Assembly (NCBI RefSeq): GCF_000967865.1
Contig: NZ_JXRU01000039.1
Coordinates: forward strand, 372,001 to 436,000
Source of the DNA: Microbacterium sp. SA39
Lineage (GTDB): Bacteria; Actinomycetota; Actinomycetes; Actinomycetales; Microbacteriaceae
Direction: 5' to 3'
Length of the DNA: 64,000 nucleotides
This document shows positions 33,344 through 41,914 of the stretch, piece by piece. Position numbers and translations under genes: made by a program. The notes beneath the pieces were generated by a model. It did not search any database. It saw only the letters and a program-made list of their open reading frames with translations, and had not been told where the DNA came from. How positions within the stretch are numbered: position 1 is the first letter of the stretch; the number at the start of each line of letters is the position of its first letter.

Positions 33344-33546
33344 TGCGCCGTCTCCGCCCGCCGGGCGGCCCTCTTCCGCGCGGCCTCGTGTGCCTCGCGG
33401 AGCAGGGCGAGCGCGGCATCCGTCGTCTTCTCCGCGGGTTCGATCACGCAGACCCACCCGGCGTCGCCGTAGAGCGGATGCCGGTGGAAGACGTCGGCCT
33501 CCCGCGAATCGGTGTCCGCCGTCTCGATGATCTGCGTCATGTCCAT
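33340..33546 (-). CDS. Small protein of unknown function, coupled to the Imm5-like gene
   Basis: 68 residues (a second Met gives 66). YGDAGWVCVIEPAEKTTDAA is followed by a charged helix of Ala, Arg and Glu. There is no membrane segment and I do not recognise a family. Its TGA overlaps the GTG of the Imm5-like gene, and it diverges from the double-domain MerR regulator 61 bp away, which probably controls both. Confidence 0.6.
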   Translation of the reverse strand: MDMTQIIETADTDSREADVFHRHPLYGDAGWVCVIEPAEKTTDAALALLREAHEAARKRAARRAETAQ

Positions 33547-33607
33547 GATTCAATGATGAGGTTCACCCGCTTATGTGGACTTTCTGGGCGAGAAGCGAGA
33601 GGATGCC

Positions 33608-34351
33608 GTGGTCAACCCTCAAGTCACCTCCCTCACGACTGCTCAGATCGGGAGCCACGTCGGCTACTCGACGCAGCAGGTGCGGGACCTCGAGCGCCTC
33701 CACGTCATCCCTCCCGCCGAGCGCGGAGCCAACGGCTACCGCCGCTATCAGCAGCGGCATCTGAAGGCGCTTCGGGCCTACCGCGCGATGGCGGCGGCCA
33801 TCGGGCCGGTCCCCGCCCGTCGGCTCCTGCCGGAACTGCTCGACGGCACGGTCGAGGATGCGGCGGAGCGGATCGACGACCTTCACGCGTCTCTGGCGCG
33901 TGAGCGATCGAGGGTCAGGGAGGCGCTGCGCGGTCTCGACGTCGCGGTCGCCGAATCCGCTGACGTGCTCGGCGACGACGACGCGATGTCGATCGGCGAG
34001 CTCGCGCAGGCACTCGACGTGCGCACCTCGGCCCTACGTCACTGGGAGCGGGAGGGTCTCCTGCATCCACTCCGCGCGACGGCATCCGCGGTCCGTTCGT
34101 ATGGGGCGAGAGCCGTGACCGAGGCGCGGATCGTCGCCGCGTTGCGCGGCGGCGGATACGGCATCCCACCGATCGCCCGCATCCTCGAACAGCTCGGCGG
34201 TCAGACGCTGACCGCCGACGCCCGACGGATCCTGGCGGACCGGCTCGACGACCTCACCCGGCGGAGCGTCGCACTCCTCGGGGCCGCTGGCCACCTGCAC
34301 GAGCTCCTCCGTGACCGGGAGGCCGCGGGTATCCGTAGGCTGGACCCATGA
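33608..34351 (+). CDS. Regulator with two tandem MerR-type DNA-binding domains
   Basis: 247 residues from GTG 33608 (AGAGGAT upstream; GTG 33575 is less likely). Domain 1, residues about 8-75: LTTAQIGSHVGYSTQQVRDL then ERLHVIPPAERGANGYRRY. Domain 2, about 130-195: MSIGELAQALDVRTSALRHW then EREGLLHPLRATASAVRSYG. Normal MerR proteins have one domain plus a dimerisation helix, so one chain here could bind a whole operator. No metal-binding cysteines are seen. It diverges from the Imm5-like pair and overlaps the next small gene by 4 bp (ATGA). Confidence 0.85.
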   Translation: MVNPQVTSLTTAQIGSHVGYSTQQVRDLERLHVIPPAERGANGYRRYQQRHLKALRAYRAMAAAIGPVPARRLLPELLDGTVEDAAERIDDLHASLARERSRVREALRGLDVAVAESADVLGDDDAMSIGELAQALDVRTSALRHWEREGLLHPLRATASAVRSYGARAVTEARIVAALRGGGYGIPPIARILEQLGGQTLTADARRILADRLDDLTRRSVALLGAAGHLHELLRDREAAGIRRLDP

Positions 34352-34524
34352 CGAAGAACATCTGGACCATCCTCGGCGTGATCCTCGCGGTCGTGATCGC
34401 ATGGTGGCTGGTGAGTGCGGTGTTCTCCGTGCTCTGGTTCATCGCCAAGCTCGCGATCGTCGCGGTCGTCGCCGTCGTCGTGTTCCTCGTGATCCGCAGC
34501 GTGTTCACCCGCGCCGACGACTGA
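34348..34524 (+). CDS. Small membrane protein, 58 residues
   Basis: ATG 34348 overlaps the MerR-like stop. The product starts MTKNIWTILGVILAVVIAWW and has two near-continuous hydrophobic helices (residues 5-26 and 30-50), ending FTRADD. Translational coupling supports a real gene. Function unknown; it is probably made together with the regulator. Confidence 0.7.
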   Translation: MTKNIWTILGVILAVVIAWWLVSAVFSVLWFIAKLAIVAVVAVVVFLVIRSVFTRADD

Positions 34525-34554
34525 GTCCTGGGGCTGAGCCCCCTGAGACCGGCC

Positions 34555-34646
34555 GTTCCGGTCGCAATTACTGCCGTCACCTCACCCGCGGAACGGCAGG
34601 AACTGCGACCGGAACACCGGCAAGCGACAGGAACTGCGACCGGAAC
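34555..34646. repeat. AACTGCGACCGGAAC repeats, one inverted and two direct at 31-bp period
   Basis: The 15-mer occurs at 34601-34615 and 34632-34646, and a reverse-complement copy with one change at 34555-34569. The inverted copy can pair with either direct copy, so RNA would fold into alternative hairpins between the ends of convergent genes. The same 15-mer, also with 31-bp spacing, recurs at 57152-57197 in opposite orientation. Confidence 0.7.
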
Positions 34647-34663
34647 ACCGGCGCAGCCGACGG

Positions 34664-36046
34664 CTACACGCGTGCCGGCGCCCCCACCCGGTACTTCGCG
34701 GCGCGATGCGTGTCCTGCACGCGGTCGCCCTTGCCCTGGAGCTTGTGGCGGAGCGTACCCGGCGTGTACTCCTCCGGGTACAGGCCGCGTTCGCGGAGCA
34801 CCGGGATCACGTGGTCGATCACGTCCTGCCAGGTGCCGGGGGTGATCGCGTAGGCGAGGTTGAACCCGTCGATGTCGGTCTCATCGACCCACGACTGCAG
34901 CTCGTCGGCGATCTCCTCGCCGGAACCGACCACCGTGGGGCCGAGGCCGCCGATCGCGTTGTGCCGGCCGAAGTCGCCCACGGTCCATTCGCGGCCGAGA
35001 TCCGCTTCTTCCTTGAGGTGCTGCAGCACCGACTGGATGGCGTTCGACTCGACGTTGCCGACTGGCTCGTCCTCGCGGTACTGCGACAGGTCGACGCCCA
35101 TCCAGCCCGACATGAAGGTCAGCGCGCCCTCGGGGCTCGCGTAGGTGAGGTACTCCGCGTGCTTCGCGGCAGCCTCCTCGCTCGTCGCCGCGGTGATCAC
35201 CGTGAGCAGCGTGTAGATGCGCGCGTCGTATCGGTCGCGGCCGGCGGCTTCGAGAGCGTCGCGGATGCGCTTGACGGTACCCGCCAGCACCTCCTTCGAG
35301 GGGGCGGCGACGAAGATGGCCTCCGCGTTCTCGGCGGCGAAACGCACTCCGCGAGGGCTCGCTCCGGCCTGATAGATCACCGGGGTGCGCTGCGGTGAGG
35401 GCTCGGAGATGTGGATGCCGGGAACGCTGAAGTGCTTCCCCTCATGCCCGATGGGGTGCACCTTCGTGTGGTCGGTGAAGACACCGCTCTCGCGGTCCTC
35501 GATGACGGCGTCGTCTTCCCACGACCCCTCCCACAGCTTGTAGAGCACCTCGACGTACTCGTCGGCGTGGTCGTAGCGGTCGTCGTGGGCGAGCTGATCC
35601 TCTTGGCCCATGTTCCGTGCGGCGCTGGGCAGGTAGCCGGTCACGACGTTCCAGCCGATGCGGCCCTGGGTGAGATGGTCGAGGGTGCTCAGTCGGCGGG
35701 CGAACGGATACGGATGCTCGAACGCGGTGCCGGCCGTGATGCCGAAGCCGAGGTGCTCGGTGACCGCGGCCATCGCGCTCACCAGCAGGATCGGGTCGTT
35801 GACCGGCACCTGCGCACCGTTGCGGATCGCGGCCTCGTTGGTGCCGCCGTACACGTCGTAGGTGCCGAGCACGTCGGCGATGAAGATGCCGTCGAAGGTC
35901 GCGCTCTCCAGCAGCTTCGCGAGATCCGTCCAGTACGAGATCGTGTTGTACTGGCGGGAACGATCGTCCGGATGCCGCCACAGACCGGACGACTGGTGGG
36001 CGACGCAGTTCATGTCGAAGGCGTTGAAGCGGATCTGACGAGTCAT
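34664..36046 (-). CDS. NtaA/DmoA-family FMN-dependent monooxygenase
   Basis: 460 residues from ATG 36046 (ATG 36055 also in frame; both have weak ribosome-binding sites). RFNAFDMNCVAHQSSGLWRH, DGIFIADVLGTYDVYGG, GITAGTAFEHPYPFARRLST then GRIGWNVVTGYLPSAARNMG, and YQAGASPRGVRFAAENAEAI are characteristic of luciferase-like NtaA/SnaA/DmoA enzymes. These use reduced FMN from a partner reductase to oxidise chelators, sulfides or sulfonates. No reductase is adjacent and the substrate is unknown. An 11-bp inverted repeat lies 74 bp upstream of the start. Confidence 0.88.
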   Translation of the reverse strand: MTRQIRFNAFDMNCVAHQSSGLWRHPDDRSRQYNTISYWTDLAKLLESATFDGIFIADVLGTYDVYGGTNEAAIRNGAQVPVNDPILLVSAMAAVTEHLGFGITAGTAFEHPYPFARRLSTLDHLTQGRIGWNVVTGYLPSAARNMGQEDQLAHDDRYDHADEYVEVLYKLWEGSWEDDAVIEDRESGVFTDHTKVHPIGHEGKHFSVPGIHISEPSPQRTPVIYQAGASPRGVRFAAENAEAIFVAAPSKEVLAGTVKRIRDALEAAGRDRYDARIYTLLTVITAATSEEAAAKHAEYLTYASPEGALTFMSGWMGVDLSQYREDEPVGNVESNAIQSVLQHLKEEADLGREWTVGDFGRHNAIGGLGPTVVGSGEEIADELQSWVDETDIDGFNLAYAITPGTWQDVIDHVIPVLRERGLYPEEYTPGTLRHKLQGKGDRVQDTHRAAKYRVGAPARV

Positions 36047-36119
36047 GCAACCCATGAAACGGGAGGATGCCGCACCTGACCAGTGCCGCCGACACGGTCG
36101 GACATATTCGCGCCGGGTA

Positions 36120-36177
36120 CAGATGTCGGATGAAACGCCACTTGTCGGGCAGATTCGGCAAATCGGTCCGACATCTG
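36120..36177. promoter_or_regulatory. 11-bp inverted repeat upstream of the flavin monooxygenase gene
   Basis: CAGATGTCGGA (36120-36130) and TCCGACATCTG (36167-36177) are perfect reverse complements with a 36-base spacer that holds another TGTCGG (36143-36148). CGGACA also occurs near 36099. Repeated TGTCGG half-sites suggest an operator cluster or an RNA hairpin. It lies between two minus-strand genes, so it could instead terminate the pnuC transcript. Confidence 0.45.
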
Positions 36178-36226
36178 GCGTGTCGCCCGACAGGTGTACC
36201 GCTGAGCACCCGCGGATGCCACGACC

Positions 36227-36931
36227 TCAGCCGCGTTCAGCCGCCCGGGGGCTCGGATCCGGCGGGATGATCTCGACCGGGCGCGCCGCCAGCACCTGCG
36301 CGCGCCACCAGATGACGAAGCCCGTCGCGGTGAACATGCCGTAGAAGACGTACATGAGCCCGGTCGCGTAATAGCCCGACCCGAAGAGCAGCGGCACCCC
36401 GACGATGTCGACCGCGATCCAGATCAGCCAGAACTCGGTCCAGCCCTTCGCCATGCCGTACGTGGCGAGCAGCGAGCCGACGAAGGTCCAGGCGTCGGCC
36501 CACACCGGCTCCCAGGACCCGAGCGCGCGGAACAGCGGCGTCAGGGCGACCGTGCCGACGATCATCCCGAGCACCAGTCCGATGCGCGCTCCGGTCGGCG
36601 CCCAGCGCGGAGTCACGCGCCCGCCCTCGGCGTTCCGCCAGCGCACCCAGCCGTAGATGGCGACCGCGATGAACATCACCTGACGCCCGGCCTGGCCGAG
36701 CAGATGCGGCAGGGACTGGTCGGGGCTGAGGACCGAACCGAGGAAGACCGTGAGCAGCAGCACGTTGCCGACGATGCCGACCGGCCACGCCCAGATCTTG
36801 CGTCGCATGCCGCCGATCGCGCTCGCGAGGCCGAAGGCGTTGCCCACGACCTCCCGGATCAGCAGGGTCTGCCCGCCGGGCAGGATCCATTGCGAGTTGA
36901 AGGCCTCGGCGAGCCAGCGCAGCAGATCCAT
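36227..36931 (-). CDS. pnuC: PnuC-family nicotinamide riboside transporter
   Basis: 234 residues from ATG 36931. Seven or so helices with the family pattern: VVGNAFGLASAIGGMRRKIW, AWPVGIVGNVLLLTVF, YGWVRWRNAEGG, WADAWTFVGSLLATYGMAKG then WTEFWLIWIAVDIVGVPL. PnuC proteins take up nicotinamide riboside (or related thiamin and riboflavin precursors) by facilitated diffusion, with substrate trapped by phosphorylation. It begins 5 bp after the acetyltransferase stop, in an operon. No NAD or thiamin riboswitch fold was recognised upstream. The much longer frame to 37576 is shadow. Confidence 0.88.
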   Translation of the reverse strand: MDLLRWLAEAFNSQWILPGGQTLLIREVVGNAFGLASAIGGMRRKIWAWPVGIVGNVLLLTVFLGSVLSPDQSLPHLLGQAGRQVMFIAVAIYGWVRWRNAEGGRVTPRWAPTGARIGLVLGMIVGTVALTPLFRALGSWEPVWADAWTFVGSLLATYGMAKGWTEFWLIWIAVDIVGVPLLFGSGYYATGLMYVFYGMFTATGFVIWWRAQVLAARPVEIIPPDPSPRAAERG

Positions 36932-36936
36932 CGGGC

Positions 36937-37473
36937 TCAGGAAGCCGCAGCGGGCGCGTCGGGCGTCGCGCGGTCGTCCAGCACGAGCTGAAGCATGCTG
37001 AGGTCGAGCCAGCGCCCGAACTTCGCCCCGACCTGCGGCATCCGTCCGACCTCGCTGAACCCGAGCCGCTCGTGGAGCACGATCGATGCGACGTTCCCGC
37101 TCTCGATCCCGCCGATCATGACATGGATGCCGGCGCCGCGCGCCCTCACGATCAGCTCGGTCATCAGGGTCTTCCCGATGCCTCTTCCGCGCTGGTCGCC
37201 GCGCACATAGACCGAGTGCTCGACCGTGTGCCGGTAACCGCTGTGCGGCCGCCACTGCGCATACGACGCGTAGCCGACCACGCCGGTTTCGTCGACCGCG
37301 ACGATGACCGGGTAGCCCTTGGCGGTGCGATCGGCGAGCCAGACCGTGCGATCGTCGACATCGACGGCATCCTCGTTCCAGATCGCGGTCGTGTGCACGA
37401 CGGCGTGGTTGTGGATGGCGGTGATCGTCTCGAGATCGGTGGTCTCGGCATCCCTGATCTGCACGGTACTCAT
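36937..37473 (-). CDS. GNAT N-acetyltransferase, phosphinothricin-acetyltransferase-like
   Basis: 178 residues. MSTVQIRDAETTDLETITAI, HNHAVVHTTAIWNE, the acetyl-CoA loop VRGDQRGRGIGKTLM and GIESGNVASIVLHERLGF are the arrangement of the PAT/Bar/YncA group, which acetylates small amines such as methionine sulfone or phosphinothricin-like compounds. Sequence does not fix the acceptor. It is the first gene of a pair with pnuC. Confidence 0.88.
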   Translation of the reverse strand: MSTVQIRDAETTDLETITAIHNHAVVHTTAIWNEDAVDVDDRTVWLADRTAKGYPVIVAVDETGVVGYASYAQWRPHSGYRHTVEHSVYVRGDQRGRGIGKTLMTELIVRARGAGIHVMIGGIESGNVASIVLHERLGFSEVGRMPQVGAKFGRWLDLSMLQLVLDDRATPDAPAAAS

Positions 37474-37547
37474 CGGCGGGGTGTCTCTCGTCTTCTGCGC
37501 TTCGGGTGCGCATCGACGACGCTAGCAGGATGCCGGAGGGCGGGGCT

Positions 37548-38741
37548 CTAGCGCGGCGCCTTCGTGGCCAGCGCATCGCGCACGAGGATGGCGCGACGCA
37601 TGTCGACCATGATCGGGTCGAAGAACCGCTCCCGGTACCGGGCCTCGCTCACGGCCGAGAACACGAACGGCAGAGTGGCGATCAGCGAGAGCAGCATCGC
37701 CGCCTTCAGCAGGTTCACGGTGATCGGCAATGTCGCACCGGCGACCATGAGCGGCTCCACCGCGAGCGGCTGAGACTCGCGGCCCGGGCCGAGCCAGATC
37801 TCGATCACACCCGCCGGGATGGCGATGCTGCCGATCACGATGAGCAGCGCCGCGAGCAGCAGGGCGAAGAACAGCGCCTGCACGAGTTGAGCGAAGGTCA
37901 TCGCGAGCAGGATGTTGAAGCGCTGCGGCGCGCGCAGCGGCTGATGCGCCGCTGGTGCCTCGCGGTGCTCGGCAGGCGTGCCGACGAGCAGCGCCCGTCG
38001 CTGCACCTCGGTCGGAGTCTGCGCCTCGTCGTCGATCTCCGAAGCGCTGACCCGCATCACGACGATGCCGGCCAGGATCGCGACGACCAGGCCGACCAGC
38101 GCGATCGAGCCCCAGTTCAGAGCGGATGCCATCTGCCAGACCTCCGCGGAGAAGAACGCGAAGACCACGAGCATCAGGATCACCGGAAGCGCGATCGACG
38201 CCATGTGCCCGATCGCCGAGGCGTTGCGCACGGCGAGACGCGACGCCCACGAGATGAGCGCGCCGCCGCCCATCCCGGTCACGAGGATGCACAGCGCGAG
38301 GATCAGCAGCGCCGTCAACACCGGCCCGACCGTCGCGCGCGAGTTGTCGGAGTAGCCATCCGCGATGATCCCGCCGACACAGACGACGATCAGCACGAGT
38401 GCGACCAGCGTGCCGATCCCGACCGAGAGGCGGCGTAGGATGGCGCGGACGAGGAAGTAGCCGCCCCACGTGACGGCCGCCGCGACCGCGAGGACGACCG
38501 CGACGAGCAGGGTCAGCAGCGCGGCCTCGCCCGAGGTCGAATCGTCCGCAACGTCGACCGCCACCTGGATTCCACTTCCGAGCGGGTACACCACGATCGC
38601 CACCCAGACGATGAGCGGAGCGACGCGGCGCGGCAGGTCGGTGAACCAGCGGCGCAGCGGCACGAAGGTCGGGAGCCCCTGCTCGCGGAACCAGCGATCG
38701 GCGTCTCGCCGCGCGTTCCGGCTCTTCGGGGTGGCGGCCAT
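37548..38741 (-). CDS. Multi-pass membrane protein of unknown function
   Basis: 397 residues with about nine hydrophobic segments, a basic N-terminus and a polar loop with EIDDEAQTPTEVQRRALLVG near the middle. I recognise no family. The C-terminus RERFFDPIMVDMRRAILVRD is cytoplasmic and charged. It ends 74 bp before the acetyltransferase gene and starts 17 bp after the DUF808 gene, same strand, so it could be co-transcribed with the latter. Confidence 0.7.
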   Translation of the reverse strand: MAATPKSRNARRDADRWFREQGLPTFVPLRRWFTDLPRRVAPLIVWVAIVVYPLGSGIQVAVDVADDSTSGEAALLTLLVAVVLAVAAAVTWGGYFLVRAILRRLSVGIGTLVALVLIVVCVGGIIADGYSDNSRATVGPVLTALLILALCILVTGMGGGALISWASRLAVRNASAIGHMASIALPVILMLVVFAFFSAEVWQMASALNWGSIALVGLVVAILAGIVVMRVSASEIDDEAQTPTEVQRRALLVGTPAEHREAPAAHQPLRAPQRFNILLAMTFAQLVQALFFALLLAALLIVIGSIAIPAGVIEIWLGPGRESQPLAVEPLMVAGATLPITVNLLKAAMLLSLIATLPFVFSAVSEARYRERFFDPIMVDMRRAILVRDALATKAPR

Positions 38742-38758
38742 GGTATCGAGGCTGCGCG

Positions 38759-39676
38759 TCAGACGTGCACGTCGGCGGGGGATTCCTCGCCCTCGTGGAA
38801 GCTCGGCTTCTTGCCCAGCATCCGTCCGATCCCGAGGATGATGCCGACGATGAGCAGGCCGAGGGCCAGGCCGGCGATCGCAGAGATGATCGTGTTGACG
38901 ACCCAGACGATGACGGCGCCGGCCGGCTCGAGCGCCTTATCCACGGCGTGCAGGGCGTCGATGGGGAAGTGCCAGCCCACCTCGCCGAGATTCAGCAGCA
39001 CCAGGTGGCCGCCGACCCAGAGCATCGCGACGGTGCCGAGGATGCTGATGAAGCGGAACACCGCAGGCATCGAGCGGACGATCCGGGTGCCGGTGTGGCG
39101 CACGCGCTGTACCGAGTTCTTCGCCATCTTGAGGCCGATGTCGTCGATCTTCACCAGCAGAGCGACGGCGCCGTAGACGACGACCGTCATCATCAGGGCG
39201 ATCACGGCCAGGATCGCCAGAGTCGTCCAGATGTCGAGCCCCTTCTCGAGGCTCGCGAGCGAGATGAGCATGATCTCGGTCGAGAGGATCAGGTCGGTGC
39301 GCACCGCGCCGAGGACCAGCTTCTTCTCGTCGCGAGCGCCTTCATCGGCTTCGCCGTGCTGCACCCCGAACCATTCGAGCACCTTCTCCGCACCTTCGAA
39401 GCAGAGGTACGCGCCGCCGAGGATCAGCAGATACGGGAGCACCCACGGCGCGAACGCGGTGAGCAGGAGAGCTGCCGGGATGATGATGAGGAACTTGTTG
39501 GCGAGCGAACCCAGCGCGATCTTGCCGACCACGGGGAGCTCGCGCGCCGGCGTGATGCCCTGCACGTACTGCGGCGTGACCGCGGCGTCGTCGATCACGA
39601 CACCGGCCGCCTTCGCCGATGCTTTCATCGCAGCGCTCAGAATGTCGTCGACGACGGCGAGCAGACCTACCGACAT
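38759..39676 (-). CDS. DUF808 (YedI-like) membrane protein
   Basis: 305 residues. GLLAVVDDILSAAMKASAKA, AAVTPQYVQGITPARELPVV, IALGSLANKFLIIIPAALLL, LILGGAYLCFEGAEKVLEWF and AVRTDLILSTEIMLISLASL are strongly conserved in DUF808, an inner-membrane family without proven function. Five to seven helices are predicted. No start ambiguity is evident. Confidence 0.88.
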   Translation of the reverse strand: MSVGLLAVVDDILSAAMKASAKAAGVVIDDAAVTPQYVQGITPARELPVVGKIALGSLANKFLIIIPAALLLTAFAPWVLPYLLILGGAYLCFEGAEKVLEWFGVQHGEADEGARDEKKLVLGAVRTDLILSTEIMLISLASLEKGLDIWTTLAILAVIALMMTVVVYGAVALLVKIDDIGLKMAKNSVQRVRHTGTRIVRSMPAVFRFISILGTVAMLWVGGHLVLLNLGEVGWHFPIDALHAVDKALEPAGAVIVWVVNTIISAIAGLALGLLIVGIILGIGRMLGKKPSFHEGEESPADVHV

Positions 39677-39829
39677 GTGTTCCCCCAGGGTGAGTGGCTC
39701 AGGGGAGTAACTCTATCGAGTCGGCGGAAACTCACAGCCCGCTCCCAGTCCCGCGGGACCAAAACAGGCCCGGCATCCGTTCTCCTCTTATGACGGCGCA
39801 GCCAGCGACGTCGGACAAGGAGTCGGATC

Positions 39830-40306
39830 ATGTCGAATGAGTACACCAGGACCCCCGAGGCGGTCAGCGCCCTGACGCACCTCCAGTACGAGGTCACGCA
39901 GCAGGACGCGACGGAGCCGCCGTTCCGCAACGCCTACTGGAACACCCACGACGACGGCATCTACGTCGACGTCGTCTCGGGCGAGCCGCTGTTCTCGTCC
40001 GCCGACAAGTTCGACAGCGGCACCGGATGGCCGAGCTTCACCAAGCCCATCGATGCGGATGCCGTGACCACGCGCACCGATCGCAAGCTGTTCATGAAGC
40101 GCACCGAAGCCCGCTCGGCCGCAGCCGACAGTCACCTGGGTCACGTCTTCGATGACGGGCCGCGCGACGCGGGAGGATTGCGTTACTGCATGAACTCCGC
40201 CGCTCTGCGGTTCATCCCCGCTGACAGGCTCGAGGAAGAGGGGTACGGTCGCTACAGCCACCTCTTCGACACCACCGCCACTGATACTTCTGAGGAGCAG
40301 TCATGA
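39830..40306 (+). CDS. msrB: Peptide-methionine (R)-S-oxide reductase
   Basis: 158 residues. LTHLQYEVTQQDATEPPFRN, FDSGTGWPSFTKPI, DSHLGHVFDDGPRDAGGLRY and the catalytic Cys120 in RYCMNSAALRFIP identify MsrB. The two CxxC zinc pairs are absent (YVDVVSGEPLF where the first would be), so it is the metal-free form. It is translationally coupled to msrA (ATGA overlap at 40303), and the pair repairs both epimers of methionine sulfoxide in the cytoplasm. Confidence 0.95.
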   Translation: MSNEYTRTPEAVSALTHLQYEVTQQDATEPPFRNAYWNTHDDGIYVDVVSGEPLFSSADKFDSGTGWPSFTKPIDADAVTTRTDRKLFMKRTEARSAAADSHLGHVFDDGPRDAGGLRYCMNSAALRFIPADRLEEEGYGRYSHLFDTTATDTSEEQS

Positions 40307-40845
40307 CCGACACCGGAACCATCACCCGCACCCCCGGCACCGAGACGGCCGTCCTCGCCGGCGGTTGTTTCTGGGGCATGGAAGACCTGATCCGCCGCCA
40401 GCCCGGCGTGCTCGACACGCGCGTCGGCTACACGGGCGGGTCGAACGCCCACGCCACCTACCGCAACCACCCCGGTCACGCCGAGGCCGTCGAGATCGTC
40501 TTCGACCCCACGAAGACCACGTACCGCGACATCCTCGCGTTCTTCTTCCAGATCCACGACCCGTCCACCAAGGACCGTCAGGGCAACGACCGCGGCTCGA
40601 GCTACCGCTCGGCGATCTTCCCGCTCACTCCCGAGCAGGAGACCGTCGCGCGCGACACGATCGCCGACGTCGACGCCTCGGGTCTCTGGCCGGGCAAGGC
40701 CGTGACCACGATCGAGCCCGAGGGTCCGTTCTGGCAGGCCGAGGAAGAGCACCAGGACTACCTGCTCAAGTACCCGAACGGCTACACGTGCCACTTCCCG
40801 CGTGCGGGTTGGGTGCTGCCGAAGCGCGAGAGCGCCGCGGTCTGA
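40303..40845 (+). CDS. msrA: Peptide-methionine (S)-S-oxide reductase
   Basis: 180 residues. The active site is AVLAGGCFWGMEDLI (Cys22), followed by RVGYTGGSNAHATYRNHPGH, FFQIHDPSTKDRQGNDRGSS and the C-terminal EEHQDYLLKYPNGYTCHFPR. Complete family length. It shares an operon with msrB; catalase and FurA lie 2.3 kb away, all pointing to oxidative stress protection. Confidence 0.95.
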   Translation: MTDTGTITRTPGTETAVLAGGCFWGMEDLIRRQPGVLDTRVGYTGGSNAHATYRNHPGHAEAVEIVFDPTKTTYRDILAFFFQIHDPSTKDRQGNDRGSSYRSAIFPLTPEQETVARDTIADVDASGLWPGKAVTTIEPEGPFWQAEEEHQDYLLKYPNGYTCHFPRAGWVLPKRESAAV

Positions 40846-40873
40846 CGCCGCTCGGGCCCTGAGCTTGTCGAAT

Positions 40874-40901
40874 GGCCCTTCGTCCCTCGGGGCGGAGGGC
40901 C
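40874..40901. terminator. Weak hairpin downstream of msrA
   Basis: GGCCCT (40874-40879) pairs with AGGGCC (40896-40901) around a G/C-rich loop that can pair further. It lies 28 bp after the msrA stop and ahead of a convergent gene. The remaining bases to 41077 hold nothing recognisable. Confidence 0.4.
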
Positions 40902-41077
40902 TTCGTCGTGCCTGGGGCTGACCAGGCCCCCGGCGTGCGTCCGGGCTCGGCGCCGAAGGTGCTTCGCGCGCCGCGGGGGGAGGCGAACGCAGCGTGGGGA
41001 GGAGCGGATGCTGCGGATCCTCAGCCCTACGCAGGTTCTCAGCCCGACCATGAGCCGCGTTGCGACGAGAGGCCGGC

Positions 41078-41887
41078 TCAGCCTTCCGCGAGGAAGGCCA
41101 GCGCCGCTTCCTTGAAGTCGCGGGAGCCCGGCGCATTGAAGTGGTTCCTGCCCGGGATCTCGAAGAAGGTTCCGTCCGAAGCGGCGGATGCCAGGGCCCG
41201 CGAGCCCCCGATGATCCCGTCCTTCGAACCGGTCGCGAAGAGGATCGGCCGAGTCGGAGCATCCGCGGGGTCCGGGTCGATCGTGCCCGATGCCCGCATT
41301 CCCTCGGCGAGAGCGACGAGCGCCTGCAGGTCGTTGCCCGGCACGCGCTCGGTCAGCGCGATGTAGTTCTGCGTGGTCTGGTCGGCGACCTGCGTTCCAT
41401 CGGCGATGTACGCGCGCACCTGGTCGAGGTTCAGCCGGGCGAGGGGGATGCCGTCCGGTACGCCGCCGAGCACCGCCCGCCCGATGCGCTGCGGCAGGTC
41501 GCGCACGACCTCCCAGCCGACGCGGGCGCCGAGCGAATAGCCGACGTAGAACGCATCGTCGACGAGATACGCGTCCATGACCGCTTCGACGTCTGTCACG
41601 AGCGTGCGGATGCCGTAATCCTCGGGCTGATGCGGCTTCTGACTGTGGCCGTGGCCGCGCTGGTCGAGTGCGAGCACCCGGTACCCGGCCTTCGTGAGCT
41701 CGCGCACCCAGCCGGTGAGCACCCAGTTGTCGCGAGCGTTCGACGCGAAGCCGTGCACCGTGACGACGACCGGGGCGTCGAGCTCGCCCCAGGTATACGT
41801 CGCGAGCCGGGTGCCGTCGGCCGCGTACACCTGCTGCGGCTCGGGCATGCTGGTCAGGTCGGAGAGAGGAACGGCCACGGCATCCAT
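41078..41887 (-). CDS. Alpha/beta-hydrolase
   Basis: 269 residues from ATG 41887. Oxyanion-hole motif VTVHGFASNARDNW, then VLALDQRGHGHS, nucleophile elbow FYVGYSLGARVGW (Ser in GYSLG), acid Asp near ATGSKDGIIGG and His in IPGRNHFNAPGS. The fold is typical of cytoplasmic esterases/hydrolases; the substrate is not predictable. The longer frame up to 42658 is a shadow of the divergent gene. The two ATG/GTG starts are 27 bp apart. Confidence 0.85.
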   Translation of the reverse strand: MDAVAVPLSDLTSMPEPQQVYAADGTRLATYTWGELDAPVVVTVHGFASNARDNWVLTGWVRELTKAGYRVLALDQRGHGHSQKPHQPEDYGIRTLVTDVEAVMDAYLVDDAFYVGYSLGARVGWEVVRDLPQRIGRAVLGGVPDGIPLARLNLDQVRAYIADGTQVADQTTQNYIALTERVPGNDLQALVALAEGMRASGTIDPDPADAPTRPILFATGSKDGIIGGSRALASAASDGTFFEIPGRNHFNAPGSRDFKEAALAFLAEG

Positions 41888-41914
41888 TCTGGCCCCACCG
41901 GATAGGGTCGGGGC

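Noticed and set aside
34555..34646. Possible CRISPR array from the spaced 15-mers
   Set aside because: Only two direct copies, 16-bp gaps, and no cas genes; the same layout recurs elsewhere as a dispersed repeat.
36056..36226. Possible riboswitch near pnuC
   Set aside because: The region lies downstream of nothing and upstream of the monooxygenase, not in front of pnuC, and no known NAD, thiamin or FMN aptamer pattern was seen.
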